From Symbiodinium natans (Eukaryota > Sar > Dinophyceae > Suessiales > Symbiodiniaceae), in NCBI GenBank assembly GCA_905221605.1, contig CAJNDS010002248.1, forward strand, positions 373,416-437,415: 64,000 bases of DNA. Reading direction: 5' to 3'. Shown here in pieces: positions 39,701 to 48,673 of the stretch. The position numbers were made by a program, and so were the translations under genes. Every line of letters begins with the position of its first letter. Position 1 is the first letter of the stretch. The notes beneath the pieces are model-generated. The model was given only the letters and a program-made list of their open reading frames with translations, searched no databases and was not told the DNA's origin.

Positions 39701-41540
39701 CATCTTTTTTGTGCTCCTGGATTTCAGGACCTCCCTTTTTCTCCGCCAACGGCTTTGCCTCATCTGCTGTAGTTCGCTCGGTGTCGACTTCCGGTGAACT
39801 TCCAGACGGCAACGCTTCTCCCTTCATGGGAGTGGACCCATCATTGGAGTCCTTTGTCTCACCTTCTGCAGCAGGCAAATCTTCTTCCACTGCAGGGCAA
39901 TTGAGTCGATCATCCACGGCAGGCACGCTTTCTTCCACCGCAGGCTCCTTTGGTTCCATGGCCTCCAAAGGAGAATTTCCACCATCATTGACCACAGCTG
40001 CCTCATTGGCTCCGGTGTAGCCCTTGTCATTTCGTTCCTCGCTGCTAACTTCAGGTTGCACCAGTGCGTCCACCTGTGAACCTCCATCATCAGCTGCTGC
40101 GGAGACCTGCGCCCCATTGTTGCAGTCGCCCGTGGAACGTACCACCACATGCACCTCAACCCGTGCTTCCTTCGCACTCCAGGTAATATCTGGCGCATCA
40201 ACCCGCGCATCATTGGCGCTCCAGGCCTCATTTTTCAGATCATCCGTGTCTCCAGCTATTCCAGAAGCTTCTTTTTCCCCTTGAATGGCAGAATTCTTGG
40301 CACCAAACGAAGAGACCTCCTCAGTCGTAACACACAACTTTTTCTCTCCATCCTCCGAATCTCCAGGACCACCTTCCTGAACAACAGGTACCACATCCAC
40401 CACTCGCTCTTCTGCAGCCGACACAGTTCCGATCACCTCATTGGGCATTTTCTCTTCTGGATCCACCAATTCCATCGCTGCCCCACCCTCAGAAAGCGCT
40501 TCTGTTTCTTCCCGATCCAGGTGTTGAGCTCCAGCGATGTTGGCTTGGTTCCCAGGAATCCCTTCCTCATCAGGAGAACCCGAGGTCGGGGCGTCACCAT
40601 CAGCCCTAGGACCGCTATCCCTGATAGTAGAGGAAAAATCTTTTTCACCTAAACTATTTACACTACCCTGGAATGCCCTCGTAGACTCAGTCTTCGGAGT
40701 AGAGGATGAAGAATCCAGTGCCGCCTCCATTTCCAGCTCATTGCCCAAAGGAGACCCAACCACCTCGTCACTCTTCACCTTTTCACCTACCACCGGCAAT
40801 GTCCACTTGGTTTCGTGCGTATCCAGGCAGTAATAATATTGTCTCCCATCTTCATGGAGGTGCAATTCCCACATTGTGCCATCACACGCTTGGATCAGAT
40901 GCTCGTCTTTCCGAAAACCGTCCCTTTCAGAAACCTGTCGCATCTCGTCCTCTTCTTCTGACAGCTGTCGCAACCGTTCAGCCTCCATCTGTAGGATCTC
41001 CTCCTCCCCCATGGCGTATTCAGCAGCAGGTGCAGCTTCAAAGCCGTCCGCACCCTTCTGTTTGTGACCGCTTCCACCACCTTGGGAACTCGAAGATGGA
41101 CCCTTTTTGATCTTGTTCAACGGCCTCCTGGTCGCTTGTAGCACTTCTCCAATCAGATCGGTCTGAGACTCTTGGTCTACCATTCGACCCGAAGTCGAAG
41201 ACGACGGCTGGTACCCGTGTTTGTGTAACACTCGTAAAACAGTCACCTCCATTTCACGATCTATGCCACCAGTCGCATCCCAGTTCCTTTTTTCACCAGG
41301 CTTTGGCGGTACAGAAACAGCACGTCCTTCAGCTTCAGCATTGTTAACCATATCCCTATTGGGATTCATACCCGCATTGGGGCTTTCCGCAACTAAGGCC
41401 TCTTCCAGATGTACTTCAGCGTCGGGAATCACCTCTTCCAACACCGATCTTTCACCCAGAGACTCAGCTGCACCATTTCCAGCTCCACCATCTTGTCCAC
41501 CATCCGAGGCAAGTTGGAGCCATCGCTTCGGGGAAGGCAT
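33705..41540 (-). CDS. Giant Gag-like protein with six CCCH zinc fingers, 2611 aa
   Basis: Single uninterrupted ORF filling the retroelement. The ATG at 41540 is the first in frame, 67 bp after the LTR. In order: acidic, low-complexity N-terminus; WW-like segment near residue 220-250 (MWELHLHEDGRQYYYCLDTH, then TKWTLP); S1/OB-like segment about 665-735 (GLVRCINGYGAFLDHGDMNV); three CCCH fingers about 968-990, 1062-1084 and 1112-1138 (C-x7-8-C-x5-6-C-x3-H); SAM-like helical segment about 1230-1292; basic linker; helix-rich central region; three more CCCH fingers about 2195-2278; Lys/Glu-rich tail with NLS-like clusters. All suggest RNA binding and particle assembly, so I infer a Gag role; CCCH fingers replace the usual CCHC knuckle. 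An alternative is a captured host RNA-binding gene. No pol motifs such as YxDD or a clear DTG protease site. Confidence 0.75.
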   Translation of the reverse strand: MPSPKRWLQLASDGGQDGGAGNGAAESLGERSVLEEVIPDAEVHLEEALVAESPNAGMNPNRDMVNNAEAEGRAVSVPPKPGEKRNWDATGGIDREMEVTVLRVLHKHGYQPSSSTSGRMVDQESQTDLIGEVLQATRRPLNKIKKGPSSSSQGGGSGHKQKGADGFEAAPAAEYAMGEEEILQMEAERLRQLSEEEDEMRQVSERDGFRKDEHLIQACDGTMWELHLHEDGRQYYYCLDTHETKWTLPVVGEKVKSDEVVGSPLGNELEMEAALDSSSSTPKTESTRAFQGSVNSLGEKDFSSTIRDSGPRADGDAPTSGSPDEEGIPGNQANIAGAQHLDREETEALSEGGAAMELVDPEEKMPNEVIGTVSAAEERVVDVVPVVQEGGPGDSEDGEKKLCVTTEEVSSFGAKNSAIQGEKEASGIAGDTDDLKNEAWSANDARVDAPDITWSAKEARVEVHVVVRSTGDCNNGAQVSAAADDGGSQVDALVQPEVSSEERNDKGYTGANEAAVVNDGGNSPLEAMEPKEPAVEESVPAVDDRLNCPAVEEDLPAAEGETKDSNDGSTPMKGEALPSGSSPEVDTERTTADEAKPLAEKKGGPEIQEHKKDELVGLVEQDEQCDPKVKTKDAPGADDTEMVSEERVKKVPRAGALESPGPHCYQEGDEIMGLVRCINGYGAFLDHGDMNVLIPAEGNNAYQFKFGDTVNGTVKRVEDDGTIILDTFLVLEEDVEDSSSTLRKWKPSGWSTWWTDSWYAGQWYQDSNGQWDWKQEEEQSDEELVVQELSSEERKERQLYGEKIYKALLENGNEEEAYVGKITGMLLGRPMEDLQECVADQAFLNAEARRAYGILQDDGWEPDGTENTGLGELTTFSRTQYHNALFELARRKRRFSRPVVGDAVAVVLDQGEEEFWNALWLDTKLFLQELDGAVQSMSKRENKPMEAYMDPDQYKKAYMTPKTVLSPGYSKLCRFFNKGRCRNGDGCPYEHRRYGEGWPEGGSTDPKNSQEADDEDGNIGDPPTEEGTVDEAQQEREDLAFRAKYNFGKGASKGEPTSGEPKGRLCLYYNQGACKYGTACRYLHNDDVALEGTWEPGKSWDNASRKALRDAGFHNCCFDYYLRGRCRKGLNFCKYSHDEMSEERSTLLKHLVHVANQVRFEKERGWEISDRSTFQPPASGGAESSSSSAPKALQTTNVSQKDGEKGILDEVEADEQKNSVAASTSTQLHNPEEPIENWMARNAHLWVYTPHVSEVMITLGVTNVSDLQEFIFVEDLVDKGINKVTACKILQLVGEVRYRPGGPEKAVPSDASVRVQQSSGNKGTGRAAVRTLTQVREAEDSGAKTMPRGSYRELFDKVRYRDGWTLAQRSPLCVQKLRLVGVGMPPVNPPTKKYRSRSNPVRRGRPLLDKKQVRQVPRSRSQRRVQLAEVVEKPKPLEPVKPRGGLSYPFSRAWADVVDDDDQAEALVSYAASSSDSSEEETNAVQRLKELFLQERDSWRTASRGNVPQSGSSGSNDGPKKSVHLGEGRDKASRGETRQEVTSQVFSLPQPSRRAERSQKRTRDGSVMVGSLAVGSTDEVLPGQGAAGQVNVSESAQVLPGHEVAGQETAPEGAVQISGEETDQKEGEGGSNDLRGNDAKMLDGGPVRSDLQQLLVKGLLTRIYWKVAVGKLPMGQRDCQKGSNKMDRNLVISMSSEGASEQDENLALEDDADQSMGDGAMVMVYDPGTLIQSPTTDWVMRRGLTDRTVWPAMAHLAQRICAEMVQVDEMNAQLGTGTLLFQRRDQGYYTDLHHSFHDNPCLPAVGNYPLSVMGALLSPGLEGEFKNTDKFGTAMEAIAYDWSRSPGMEVHIELMARVAKMVHPFLNLGAQGSVMVSEFLWQRGRARLMEFLQAATCADQLEALWRRMDDDADEEVDPSTAMLEVLGLEDAVLDQGNNESLIPIEDAGGETSGDTGGKGKAPEVSPEEEKSSGSSRLADTRIFLWSVYSRVASNFSMQDRTTGKIFDSTKGYPGEGPNNDDNPSSKGNFPWISEDYLDEVVSKKMERSSDMDGFVPGSEGSLEKVEVENVTASKILMALWKKGHRVGFRRLRRLNASGCKVGAMKRPIKRVQKIGARKAFMKMFNVFGSSQHGSGVGGKPIMKVVGPRPGFPAVLQAPNTDSTSGEGSSPQVHGNVHVEHSRPMDRYEAERLEKRKKGFCYWFGKGKDRCKFGDDCKFIHSEDDVVLHSYWCKYYVAGRECFAGKDCEFSHDATGVRCVQFARSGKCRFGDRCVFGHEVPLEKQRPKSPRTPPRDGPRRKSGANGGKKEISPEQFGDDEEDFMVYDEETKMTELLMEAISFLSNGKSDLARAEADPLFKLLKITGDADYMDQVWVSWTTEMLSVLELLEVVKSYDVSLAEVEEWVNDLRIWYERANLGEEKDPKKGKKRSLEGESSKDIPAEKEVVETSETEVAVEEEKKKVKKKRKAAAIEDPYTLMVPKPKKMPAVIEKGGSSSNVVVSAVEKASKARTKSNVGGKTKKKEKSQSPKKEEVVMVQDPEEKDRPSDAEAPGSANANEELDQSCQAIEDAKREGLVSSIQRGIQDPILTISDLEYILLQLHLKIANNRKKK

Positions 41541-41594
41541 TGCTTCTTGATCCCAAAAGCCTTAAGACAACACTTAACCGCAGGGAACCTAATT

Positions 41595-41607
41595 TGGGCT
41601 CATAACC
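41595..41607 (-). other. Primer-binding site complementary to initiator tRNA-Met anticodon arm
   Basis: Minus strand GGTTATGAGCCCA follows the 5' LTR without a spacer. Its complement TGGGCTCATAACC is the anticodon stem-loop of eukaryotic initiator tRNA-Met (anticodon CAT central). Drosophila copia and yeast Ty5 are known to prime from such a half-tRNA instead of a tRNA 3' end. Confidence 0.7.
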
Positions 41608-41895
41608 TACGGGGGGACAACCAAGGAAGGAAATCAACTCCCCTAATCGCCCTGAACTTATATTTCCCAGATCGAACCAAGAAAAAAACCAAGAACACGG
41701 ATAAGAGCAACCCAGGGGGGAAGGAAAGGGGGAAGGAATCCACACCCTTACCAAACCCTAAGAACCCAGGCACTTCTTTTTGAACTTGTGGCTTTCTGTT
41801 CAAGCCCATCTTGAGCCAAATACGATTACCGGGTTCATTAACCCTTCCAACTTCCAACACTAACTCCTTTCTACAATACCAATTGCAGCTCCGCA
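41608..41895 (-). repeat. 5' LTR
   Basis: Identical to 33047-33334. Transcription of the ORF would start in this LTR, but I see no confident promoter motif. Confidence 0.85.
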
Positions 41896-41900
41896 CCCTA
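41896..41900. other. 5-bp target-site duplication, right
   Basis: CCCTA directly outside the 5' LTR, continuing into CCCTAAACCC, the other half of the interrupted telomeric array. Confidence 0.7.
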
Positions 41901-43340
41901 AACCCTTTCGGGTTTAGGGGTTCAGGGTTAGGGTTTGGGGCGCATTCAGATTTAGGAGCCCCTTTTTTGGGTTTAGGGTTTCGGGTTTAGGGCTTGGTTT
42001 TTGGGCTAAGGGTTTAGGATTCAAAAAGGGGGTCAAGAAGGGTTTAGGGTTGAGATGGACTGAGGGCTGTTGAGGATTCTCGTCGGGCGGCAAAGAAAGT
42101 GCTAAATCCCAAACTCTACAGACACCCCTTTTTTGCCACACTTCCTGTCTGGAGACATTTCTCGAAGCCGGAAGGAAACGATCTTTCTCCGCGCGATGAC
42201 AATGTTTCTAGATGAACCCTAAAGGGGCTTGTGGTTCGTGTACCTTAGTAGGAATTCTAGTAGTATCTACTAGTACAGGGTATATGGCCCCGATTCTTGA
42301 GGTTCATTTGGTGCCCAGGATTGTGGGGTTTCGGGCCAGGAGCCATGCAGTCACAGCAGAGTAGGGACCCTCATGTGATGTAAGGAAGAATTGAGTTCTG
42401 TACCCTGAGGGCGCGAATCCTCCCAAGGGCAGCATAGATCTTGCAGTGTAAAGGGTTTAGGGGTTCATACGAACCGGCTTTCGGGGATTTAGGGTTTAGG
42501 GTGCTTAGGGTTTAGGGTTTAGGGTTTAGGGTTTAGGGTTTAGGGTTTAGGGTTTAGGGTTTTCGGGATTAGGGACTTTTTTGGACTCTCCAACCGAATC
42601 CGGCCGAGGAGCGACTGACGAGCATGCCCGAGATATTTGGGATCATGCGCGCGAACTTCGTGGGCACGTGAGGGGGCCGATATGGGGGCCGACATGTGGC
42701 AGGGGGAGTCGAGGGCTTTGGCTTTTTGAGCGTGTAGGGTTTAGGGTTTAGGGTTTAGGGTTCGGGTTTAGGGCTTAGGACGCTTAGGATCCTGCCCAAA
42801 AAGGGGGCTTAGGATTGGGTATTGATTTGTCTCAGGGTTTACCTCTACCTTGGGAGTTTCTACGGGGGGCTTCATCGCAATCTTACACAACAGCAGGGTT
42901 TTTTGGGCTCAGGGGTTAGGGTTTTTCGGAGTGTGAAACCAAGAGCTCTAACATTCCAGGCCTTTGCCGAGGCTTAGAGGGGAGTAGTTTGACTCTAGGG
43001 GCCAACGTAAGTAACCTTTAACGTTTTTGGGGTAATAAAACCCCCTTATATTCCCAAAGGTTAACCGGTACCGGACAACTATAGGTAAGGGTTCAGGGTT
43101 TAGGGTATCCAGACGGGGTTGTCGTGGGGCTTGTGTGCTGGCTAGACTTCAATTGGCAAAAAGGGTTTAGCCAACCAGCCTGCGGATCAACCTCGCGGCG
43201 GACTGTTTTAGGGTTTGGGGTTTCCCTGGACCCCCCAAGTACCTCTAAATACGGACATGTACACGTACTAGGCGGGATTTCAGGTTTGGGGCGCATAGGG
43301 ATTTCGGGGGTATAGTTGGCCTCCTAAACCCTAAACCCTA
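41900..43340 (+). other. Degenerate telomeric repeats with one introner and one exon-like island
   Basis: TTTAGGG arrays at 42489-42560 and 42735-42765. At 42585-42667 the plus frame reads PAEERLTSMPEIFGIMRANF and ends at donor GTGAGG, a plausible exon of an unknown gene. A family I relic (AAGTAACCTTTAACG ... CCAAAGGTTAACC) lies at 43010-43090. Confidence 0.35.
42211..42318 (+). mobile_element. Family A introner-like element (GA-AG), 5'-shortened
   Basis: Starts GATGAACCCTAAAGG, lacking the first CCTTGGGGACCAA, and ends GAGGTTCATTTGGTGCCCAG. Centre CTTAGTAGGAATTCTAGTAG. GAT is found at the left edge and again right after the AG (GATTGTGG). Confidence 0.6.
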
Positions 43341-45600
43341 AACTCTAAACCCCTTTCGGCTGAGGGACTCGACGTCACCCCCCAATGGAATGCAGCGCCA
43401 GCATGGAATATTTCCGTTTTAAATGCTTCGACGTAGTTGGCGACATGTCTCATCATTACCAGCTCCCCGCATCTTCCCCCAAGAGTTTAGGGTTTAGGGC
43501 TTAGGGTGTAGGATGCATGGTTATGGGTACAAGTATTTAGGGGTTTTGTGCATCGGAAGACTGGTGATCCTGAGAAATGTCCGCCGAGGTGCGGCTCAAA
43601 CGCACGTGCTTATGTCCACACTCGAACTGAGTACCCTCTGAAGACTTCGGACCCCAATCTCCGTAGATGTATTCGTATGGCGGCGACGGTTTGCTCTTTA
43701 CTTCGGTTCGTAGCTGGAAGCATAAGACGAACAGACGACTCCGAGGGGCAAGAGTTGCGAAGAAGGCTAAACCCTAAACCCTAAACCCTCAACCCTCAAA
43801 CCTAAACCCCTCAATCCCCTCAAACCGAAGAAACGACTCCAGGGCATCTCCTAAGGAGATCGATCATAGCATGGCCACGTGTAAGTCTCGTGGCTTCTCC
43901 AACCTCCAAGCGAAGAAAGCAAAAAGAGCAGCCGGGCGGTCGCAGGCCCAGTATAGGGTTTAGGGTTTAGGGCTACTAGGACCCACACTTATTCCCTTTT
44001 GCTTAGGGTTTGGGTTCCCTTATAAGCCTGTTTAAACAAAAAGGGCACCCCTGTTTATTCCCAGGTTACACCTGGATCTGGAAGCGTGATTCTTGAGATT
44101 GGCAGGGGCTCAGAGATGTGCCGGCCGTTAAACCCCCAAACCCCTAAACCCCAAACCCCCAAACCCTAAACCCAAAAACCCTAGTCCTAAACCCTAAACC
44201 CCAAACCCTAAAACCCGAAGAGCATTCACATAAGGGGTTCGGGCCGATTTCGATTGGGGAGTCATGCTCAGAATCTCAGCTTCAACCCTGATAGGTCATC
44301 ACGTGCAGTTTAGGGTTTAGGGTTTCACATGCATGCCGCTCCTCAGACTGGCTAGTCCCCCAGCCCAGTTGCAAAAAGGGTCTTGGGTCTGGGGTCCAGG
44401 GTTTAGGGTTTCTTGTTTTCTGCGCAGACTAAGCTTAAAGTACTTTCTACGAAGCTTCGTGTCCACAGAGGCCACCACCTAAACCCTACCAACCACAACC
44501 CCGGTACTGGCAGCGCAGCCCCCAACAACTGCTGGAAGTGGGGCTACTGGTCAGCCTCCTGCCCCTGCGCGTTCAAGGCCCGAAACCCAAAACTCGTAAA
44601 CCCATAAACCCTTAAACCCTCAAACCCGTAAACCCTGAAATCCTGAAACCCTCAAACCCGTAAACCCTTAAACCCTTGAAACTTCAAACCCCTAAACCCC
44701 AGTGGAGCTCAAACTAAACATGGTGAGTTCTCAAAATGGGGCACCCTCAATAAGAGATCAATAAGAGGGGCCGCCTGAACCCGAAACCCTGAACCCTGAA
44801 CCCCAAACCCTAAACCCTAAACCCTAAACCCTAAACCCTAAACCCTAAACCCTAAACCCTAAACCCTAAACCCTAAACCCTAAACCCTAAACCCTAAACC
44901 CTATAACCCTAAACCCTAAGCCCTAAACCCTTGGGGTACAATCCCTGAAGCCTGGGCCCTTGTCCTTACAGGGAGGACCCTCCCTGACGTTGTGGCCTTG
45001 ACAGCAGCTGCCTCCGCAGCACCAGGCCCGGGTTTGCTTTAGAGTGAGGTTTGGGATTTAGGGTTTCGGGTTTAGGGTTTGGGGTTTAGGGTTTAGGGTT
45101 TGGAGTTTGGGGTGTAGGGCTTAGGGTTTAAGCTTTGTGGGTCTGAGGATTAGGGTGTACTCTGTTGGGCTTGACGGTTTGAGGCCTTGCAAAACGGCCG
45201 GTTCTGACTTTGCGCTTCGGAGTTGGATCGGGGGGTTTCAGGAGTCCTGGGACTTATACGGAAGATTAGACTCTAGGTTTGCGAGCAATTTCGTACACAA
45301 ACGTCCTTCTTGCAAATGCATGCGCTCATGAGGGAATTTCCCAAAATGTTGGTACCCCTTTCATACCCAAGATAGAAGAGAATCCCCTAAATGAGACCCC
45401 CCAACAAGGGCACCCCCTATTTTCGGAAACCCCCATGAAGCCTCTGCTGTCAAGCTGCGCGCCATGGGTTTAAGACGATCATGTGCAAGAATTTGTTTAG
45501 GGTTTAGGGTTTAGGGTTTAGGGTTTAGGGTTTCAGAGGATTTTTTTCAGGGCCATCCTAGGGTCCGGCAAGCATTTCAGAGCCCGGATCCAAAAGCCAG
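43340..45600 (+). other. Arrays with small exon-like islands
   Basis: CCCTAAA arrays at 44575-44700 (degenerate CCCGTAAA forms) and 44808-44935 (about eighteen copies); TTTAGGG at 45495-45530. Island 43856-43880 (acceptor AAG|GAGATC, donor GTAAGT) has good splice signals. Island 44945-45030 reads WALVLTGRTLPDVVALTAAA. Neither is recognised. Confidence 0.35.
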
Positions 45601-45663
45601 CTGTCATCGCGGGGGTTGGAGGGGGTTTTTACCCTAAACCCTAAACCCTACACCCTAATTAAG

Positions 45664-45770
45664 GTGCGGACGTTCGGACATTTGTGGACCAAGCCCCTGT
45701 AGAGCCCATTTTCCAGAATTGCCTGCCAGGCGCGGGCAAGAGGCGGCTCCTGGACCAGACCCAACCTCAA
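45664..45770 (+). CDS. Possible exon of an unidentified gene
   Basis: Acceptor TTAAG|GTGCGG, then an open frame reading ADVRTFVDQAPVEPIFQNCL and further to LLDQTQPQ. Composition and the AG|G acceptor are exon-like. No family recognised, no partner exon phased. Confidence 0.3.
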
Positions 45771-46837
45771 ATCTGGGGTTTAGGGTTTGGGGTTTGGGGT
45801 TTGGGGTTTAGGGTTTAGGGTTCGGGGGGGTTTCAGGTTTCAGGGTTTAGGGTCTAGGGTTTGGGGTTGAGGGTTTAGGGTTAGGATTCAGGGTTTAGGG
45901 TTCAGGGTTCCGGGTTGTTCCCAAGGGCCCTATTCAAGGGATGGACCATGGGAGAAGAGTCCTGAAAAAGCAGGAAAGAAATCCTTACGAAGGTTTAGGG
46001 TTTAGGGTTTAGGGTTCAGGGTTTAGGGTTTAGGGTTTAGGGCTCTCTCATCGTCATTTTGGGATCCTTACGAAAAGAGGAACCTCTCTTATGGTTATGT
46101 TGCGGACCAGATCTGTTGAGCAAGGAACCTCAACCCCAGGGTGGGCCCTTGTTCCCCTTCTTCTGTAGGGTGAGGTTGAGGAGGGGATTGGGTTTACGGT
46201 TTCGGGTTTAGGTTTGAGGGTTTAGGGTTTAGGGTTTAGGGTTGAGGGTTGAGGGTTTAGGGTTGGTACCGGGGATACTCTGGGACCTGTGCAGGGAAAC
46301 CCAGGCTTTCCAAGTGCCCTGAAGCCTGAAGCCTTAACCCTCGAAGCCAAAATCTCTCAACCCTCAAACAGCCCAGCCACCCCAGGTTTAGGGTTTAGGG
46401 TTTAGGGTTTAGGGTTTAGGGCATGTAGCTCAGAACTCAGAGTGTTTCGGGCCAAAGGGTTGAACAGGCGTCGTAGAGGTCTTGGGGTGAGGGGTTGGGG
46501 CAAAAGATCGTTCGATTGGCGCCAAGGATTGAAGGGCGTAGCCTGGAGCTGCTAAACAGTGGAGGCTCCCCGTTCTTTAGGGTTTCGGGTTTCAACCCCT
46601 GTTTTTGATTGATGTGTTTGCAAGTTTAGCGGGGCAGGCGAGGGGGTTACAGAACCCTAAGCCCTAAACCCTAAATCCTAAACCCTAAATCCTAAACCCT
46701 GAACCCTAAACCCTAAACCCTAAACCCTTGACTGGACTGGGTTTAGGGGTAAGTATTGCCAGGATTGGGCATGGAGAGTCCATACCGTCAGAATCGGTAC
46801 ACAGACATACATCGACCCTAAACTCTAATCTTCACAT

Positions 46838-46906
46838 GTGCCGCCTGGGATAGATGCAGAGCTCGTTGCACGCCTTTGGAGGCTTCACGAAAAGATTGGG
46901 CCTTAA
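46838..46906 (+). CDS. Possible terminal exon
   Basis: Open frame VPPGIDAELVARLWRLHEKI followed by GP and TAA. Helical, charged pattern. No acceptor stands out, and the connection to other exons is unknown. Confidence 0.25.
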   Translation: MPPGIDAELVARLWRLHEKIGP

Positions 46907-47131
46907 CTCTATTCCCTAAACTGAGTCGGGTTTCGGGTTTAGGGTTTAGGGTTTAGGGTTTAGGGTTTAGGGTGCTAGGGGCAGTTGGGCTTGCCTCTTG
47001 GGGCCTGTTTCGGTTGCGAGTGCAAGGGTTCAGGCTTAAGCCCGGCCCTAAACCCCGAAACCCTAACCTTTGAACCCCTTTGAAACCTGTGCCTAAACCC
47101 GAAACCCGAAACCCTAAACCCTAAACCCTAG

Positions 47132-47208
47132 AGCCTCAGCGGCGTCTGCCAGTGTCAGAGTCGAACGCTGAGCTTGTGCGCTGCTGCCCCTGCCGTGGCT
47201 CAAGATAG
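47132..47208 (+). CDS. Possible terminal exon, Cys-rich end
   Basis: Acceptor CCCTAG directly at the end of a CCCTAAA array, then a frame reading RLPVSESNAELVRCCPCRGS and a TAG stop. The CCPC cluster could be a lipidation or metal site. Unrecognised. Confidence 0.25.
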
Positions 47209-47369
47209 CGGCGCCTGGCTGGCTCAATAAACACATCCAGGGCTAAGATCAGACCCCGTCAAGGAATTCTGGTATGGCCAGGTGACCACGAACTTGAGTA
47301 GCAAGAAGTGCTTCGGGTTTAGGATCCTGACTTCAGTGAGTCAGACTAGTGGTGCAGAAGCCAGGATCA

Positions 47370-47430
47370 GGTTTTGCGGCCCTAAACCCTAAACCCTAAA
47401 CCCTAAACCCTAAACCCTAAACCCTAAACC
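47370..47430 (-). repeat. Short telomeric array (CCCTAAA)n
   Basis: Seven CCCTAAA copies upstream of the TAG-rich microsatellite. Confidence 0.9.
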
Positions 47431-47519
47431 AGGTTCCATCTTACCATCCCGAAGAGCTGCGTCCGGCCAAGATGTGCCAACCTGGGGCTTGAAAGGGAGC
47501 CATGGAGGCCCAGCTTGAG

Positions 47520-47705
47520 GATGGTAGTAGTCATATAGTGGTAGTAATATAGTAGTAGTCATATAGAAATAGTAAGATAGTAGTAGTAATATAGTAGTAG
47601 TCATATAGTAGTAGTCATATAGAAATCGTAAGATAGTAGTAGTAATATAGTACTAGTGATATAGTAGTATAGTACTAGGAAGATAGTAAGAGTAGTACAG
47701 CAATA
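47520..47705. repeat. (TAGTAG)n/(TCATATAG)n microsatellite
   Basis: Irregular trinucleotide and octanucleotide repeats: TAGTAGTAATATAG, TAGTAGTCATATAG and AAATAGTAAGATAG. Confidence 0.9.
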
Positions 47706-47802
47706 GTAACAGCTTCTTCCAGTTGCTCATGAGACTCCGTCTTGTGGAGGTCATTTCTCTTCTTTGCGTGCCTAGGTCATACATCACTTAGCTGGTTTGG
47801 CG

Positions 47803-47941
47803 GATACATGGGACCACATGAACCCTATTTGAAGGGTCATATACCCTATACAACTATCATCCCTTGTGTAAGGTATACAAACTCCACACCCTAAACCCCG
47901 AATACCCTTAAGCCCTTTTGGGAGTTCATTTGGTTGCCAAG
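47803..47941 (+). mobile_element. Family A introner-like element (GA-AG)
   Basis: Starts GATACATGGGACCACATGAAC, centre TCATATACCCTATACAACTA, end GGAGTTCATTTGGTTGCCAAG. Both flanks stay open in more than one shared frame, for example VIHHLAGLA joining GAVPLQLWSVLQS, so it plausibly splits an exon (47776-47802 and 47942-48015). Confidence 0.55.
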
Positions 47942-48395
47942 GGTGCTGTGCCGCTTCAGCTGTGGTCAGTGCTCCAAAGCCGTCGCATGTCCTGGCCTTC
48001 GAGCACGCGTCCCTGATCTTAGGGTTCAGGGTTTAGGGTTTAGGGTTAAGGCTTAAGGGTTATGATTGAAACGATGCTTACTACCTACGGTTCCTACCTG
48101 TCCCTACGAGCACTTCCATGGTTCCGGTCATTGCTATATTACGATGATCATGATTGGCATTATTTCAACTATGTTTATCGTCATTAGTAGTGTAAACAGG
48201 GATGACAGTACCCCCCCCCCTGGTATCATCCCTATCAAGCACTCTTAGTATAGGGGGAACATCCTATGTGGTATTGATTATCCCTAAACCCTAAACCTTA
48301 AACCCTAAACCTTAAACCCTAAACCCTAAACCCTAAACCCTAAACCCCGACCCTAAACCCTAAACCTAAATGCAAGCAACCCTAAAACCCCCCTG

Positions 48396-48482
48396 GAGGT
48401 CGAAGTTGCGATCTCCCACCTTCGGCTGGCATTGAAAAACCTTCAAGCCGCCTCGAAGGCTTCTTTGGCCCGAACCTTTTGA
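48396..48482 (+). CDS. Possible terminal exon, coiled-coil
   Basis: Frame EVEVAISHLRLALKNLQAAS, then KASLARTF and TGA. Strong amphipathic helix character. Isolated between arrays; the parent gene was not identified. Confidence 0.3.
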   Translation, partial: EVEVAISHLRLALKNLQAASKASLARTF

Positions 48483-48673
48483 AGGGCTTTCGGGGGTGCA
48501 GGGTTTCAGGTTTAGGGTTTAGGGTTTAGAGCATCCAGGTTGTAGATCCGCAAACCCTCTACCCCTAAACCCTAAACCCTAAACCCTAAACCCAAAGGAT
48601 TTCTTTTTTCTGAGGTCTTGGAGTCTTGAGAAGGCAGATCTTCGGTCCAGATTTGGGGCGCCTCGAATTGTGA

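Larger units (their letters stand above)
33047..41895 (-). mobile_element. Complete non-autonomous LTR retrotransposon, about 8.85 kb
   Basis: Two identical 288-bp LTRs (33047-33334 and 41608-41895) enclose one giant minus-strand ORF. Read on the minus strand: 5' LTR (starts TGCGGAGC, ends CCCCGTA), a primer-binding site directly after it, a 67-bp leader, the ORF, about 370 bp of non-coding DNA, a purine tract, and the 3' LTR. A 5-bp CCCTA duplication flanks it. I find no protease, reverse transcriptase, RNase H or integrase motif, so mobilisation would need an autonomous partner, as for TR-GAG or LARD-type elements in plants. Identical LTRs imply recent insertion. It sits in a telomeric array downstream of the last channel exon, antisense to the neighbouring genes. 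Confidence 0.85.

Noticed and set aside
33705-41540. Plus-strand ORFs of 60-167 codons across the retroelement
   Set aside because: Ser/His/Pro-rich shadows of the acidic minus-strand protein; no start context or motif.
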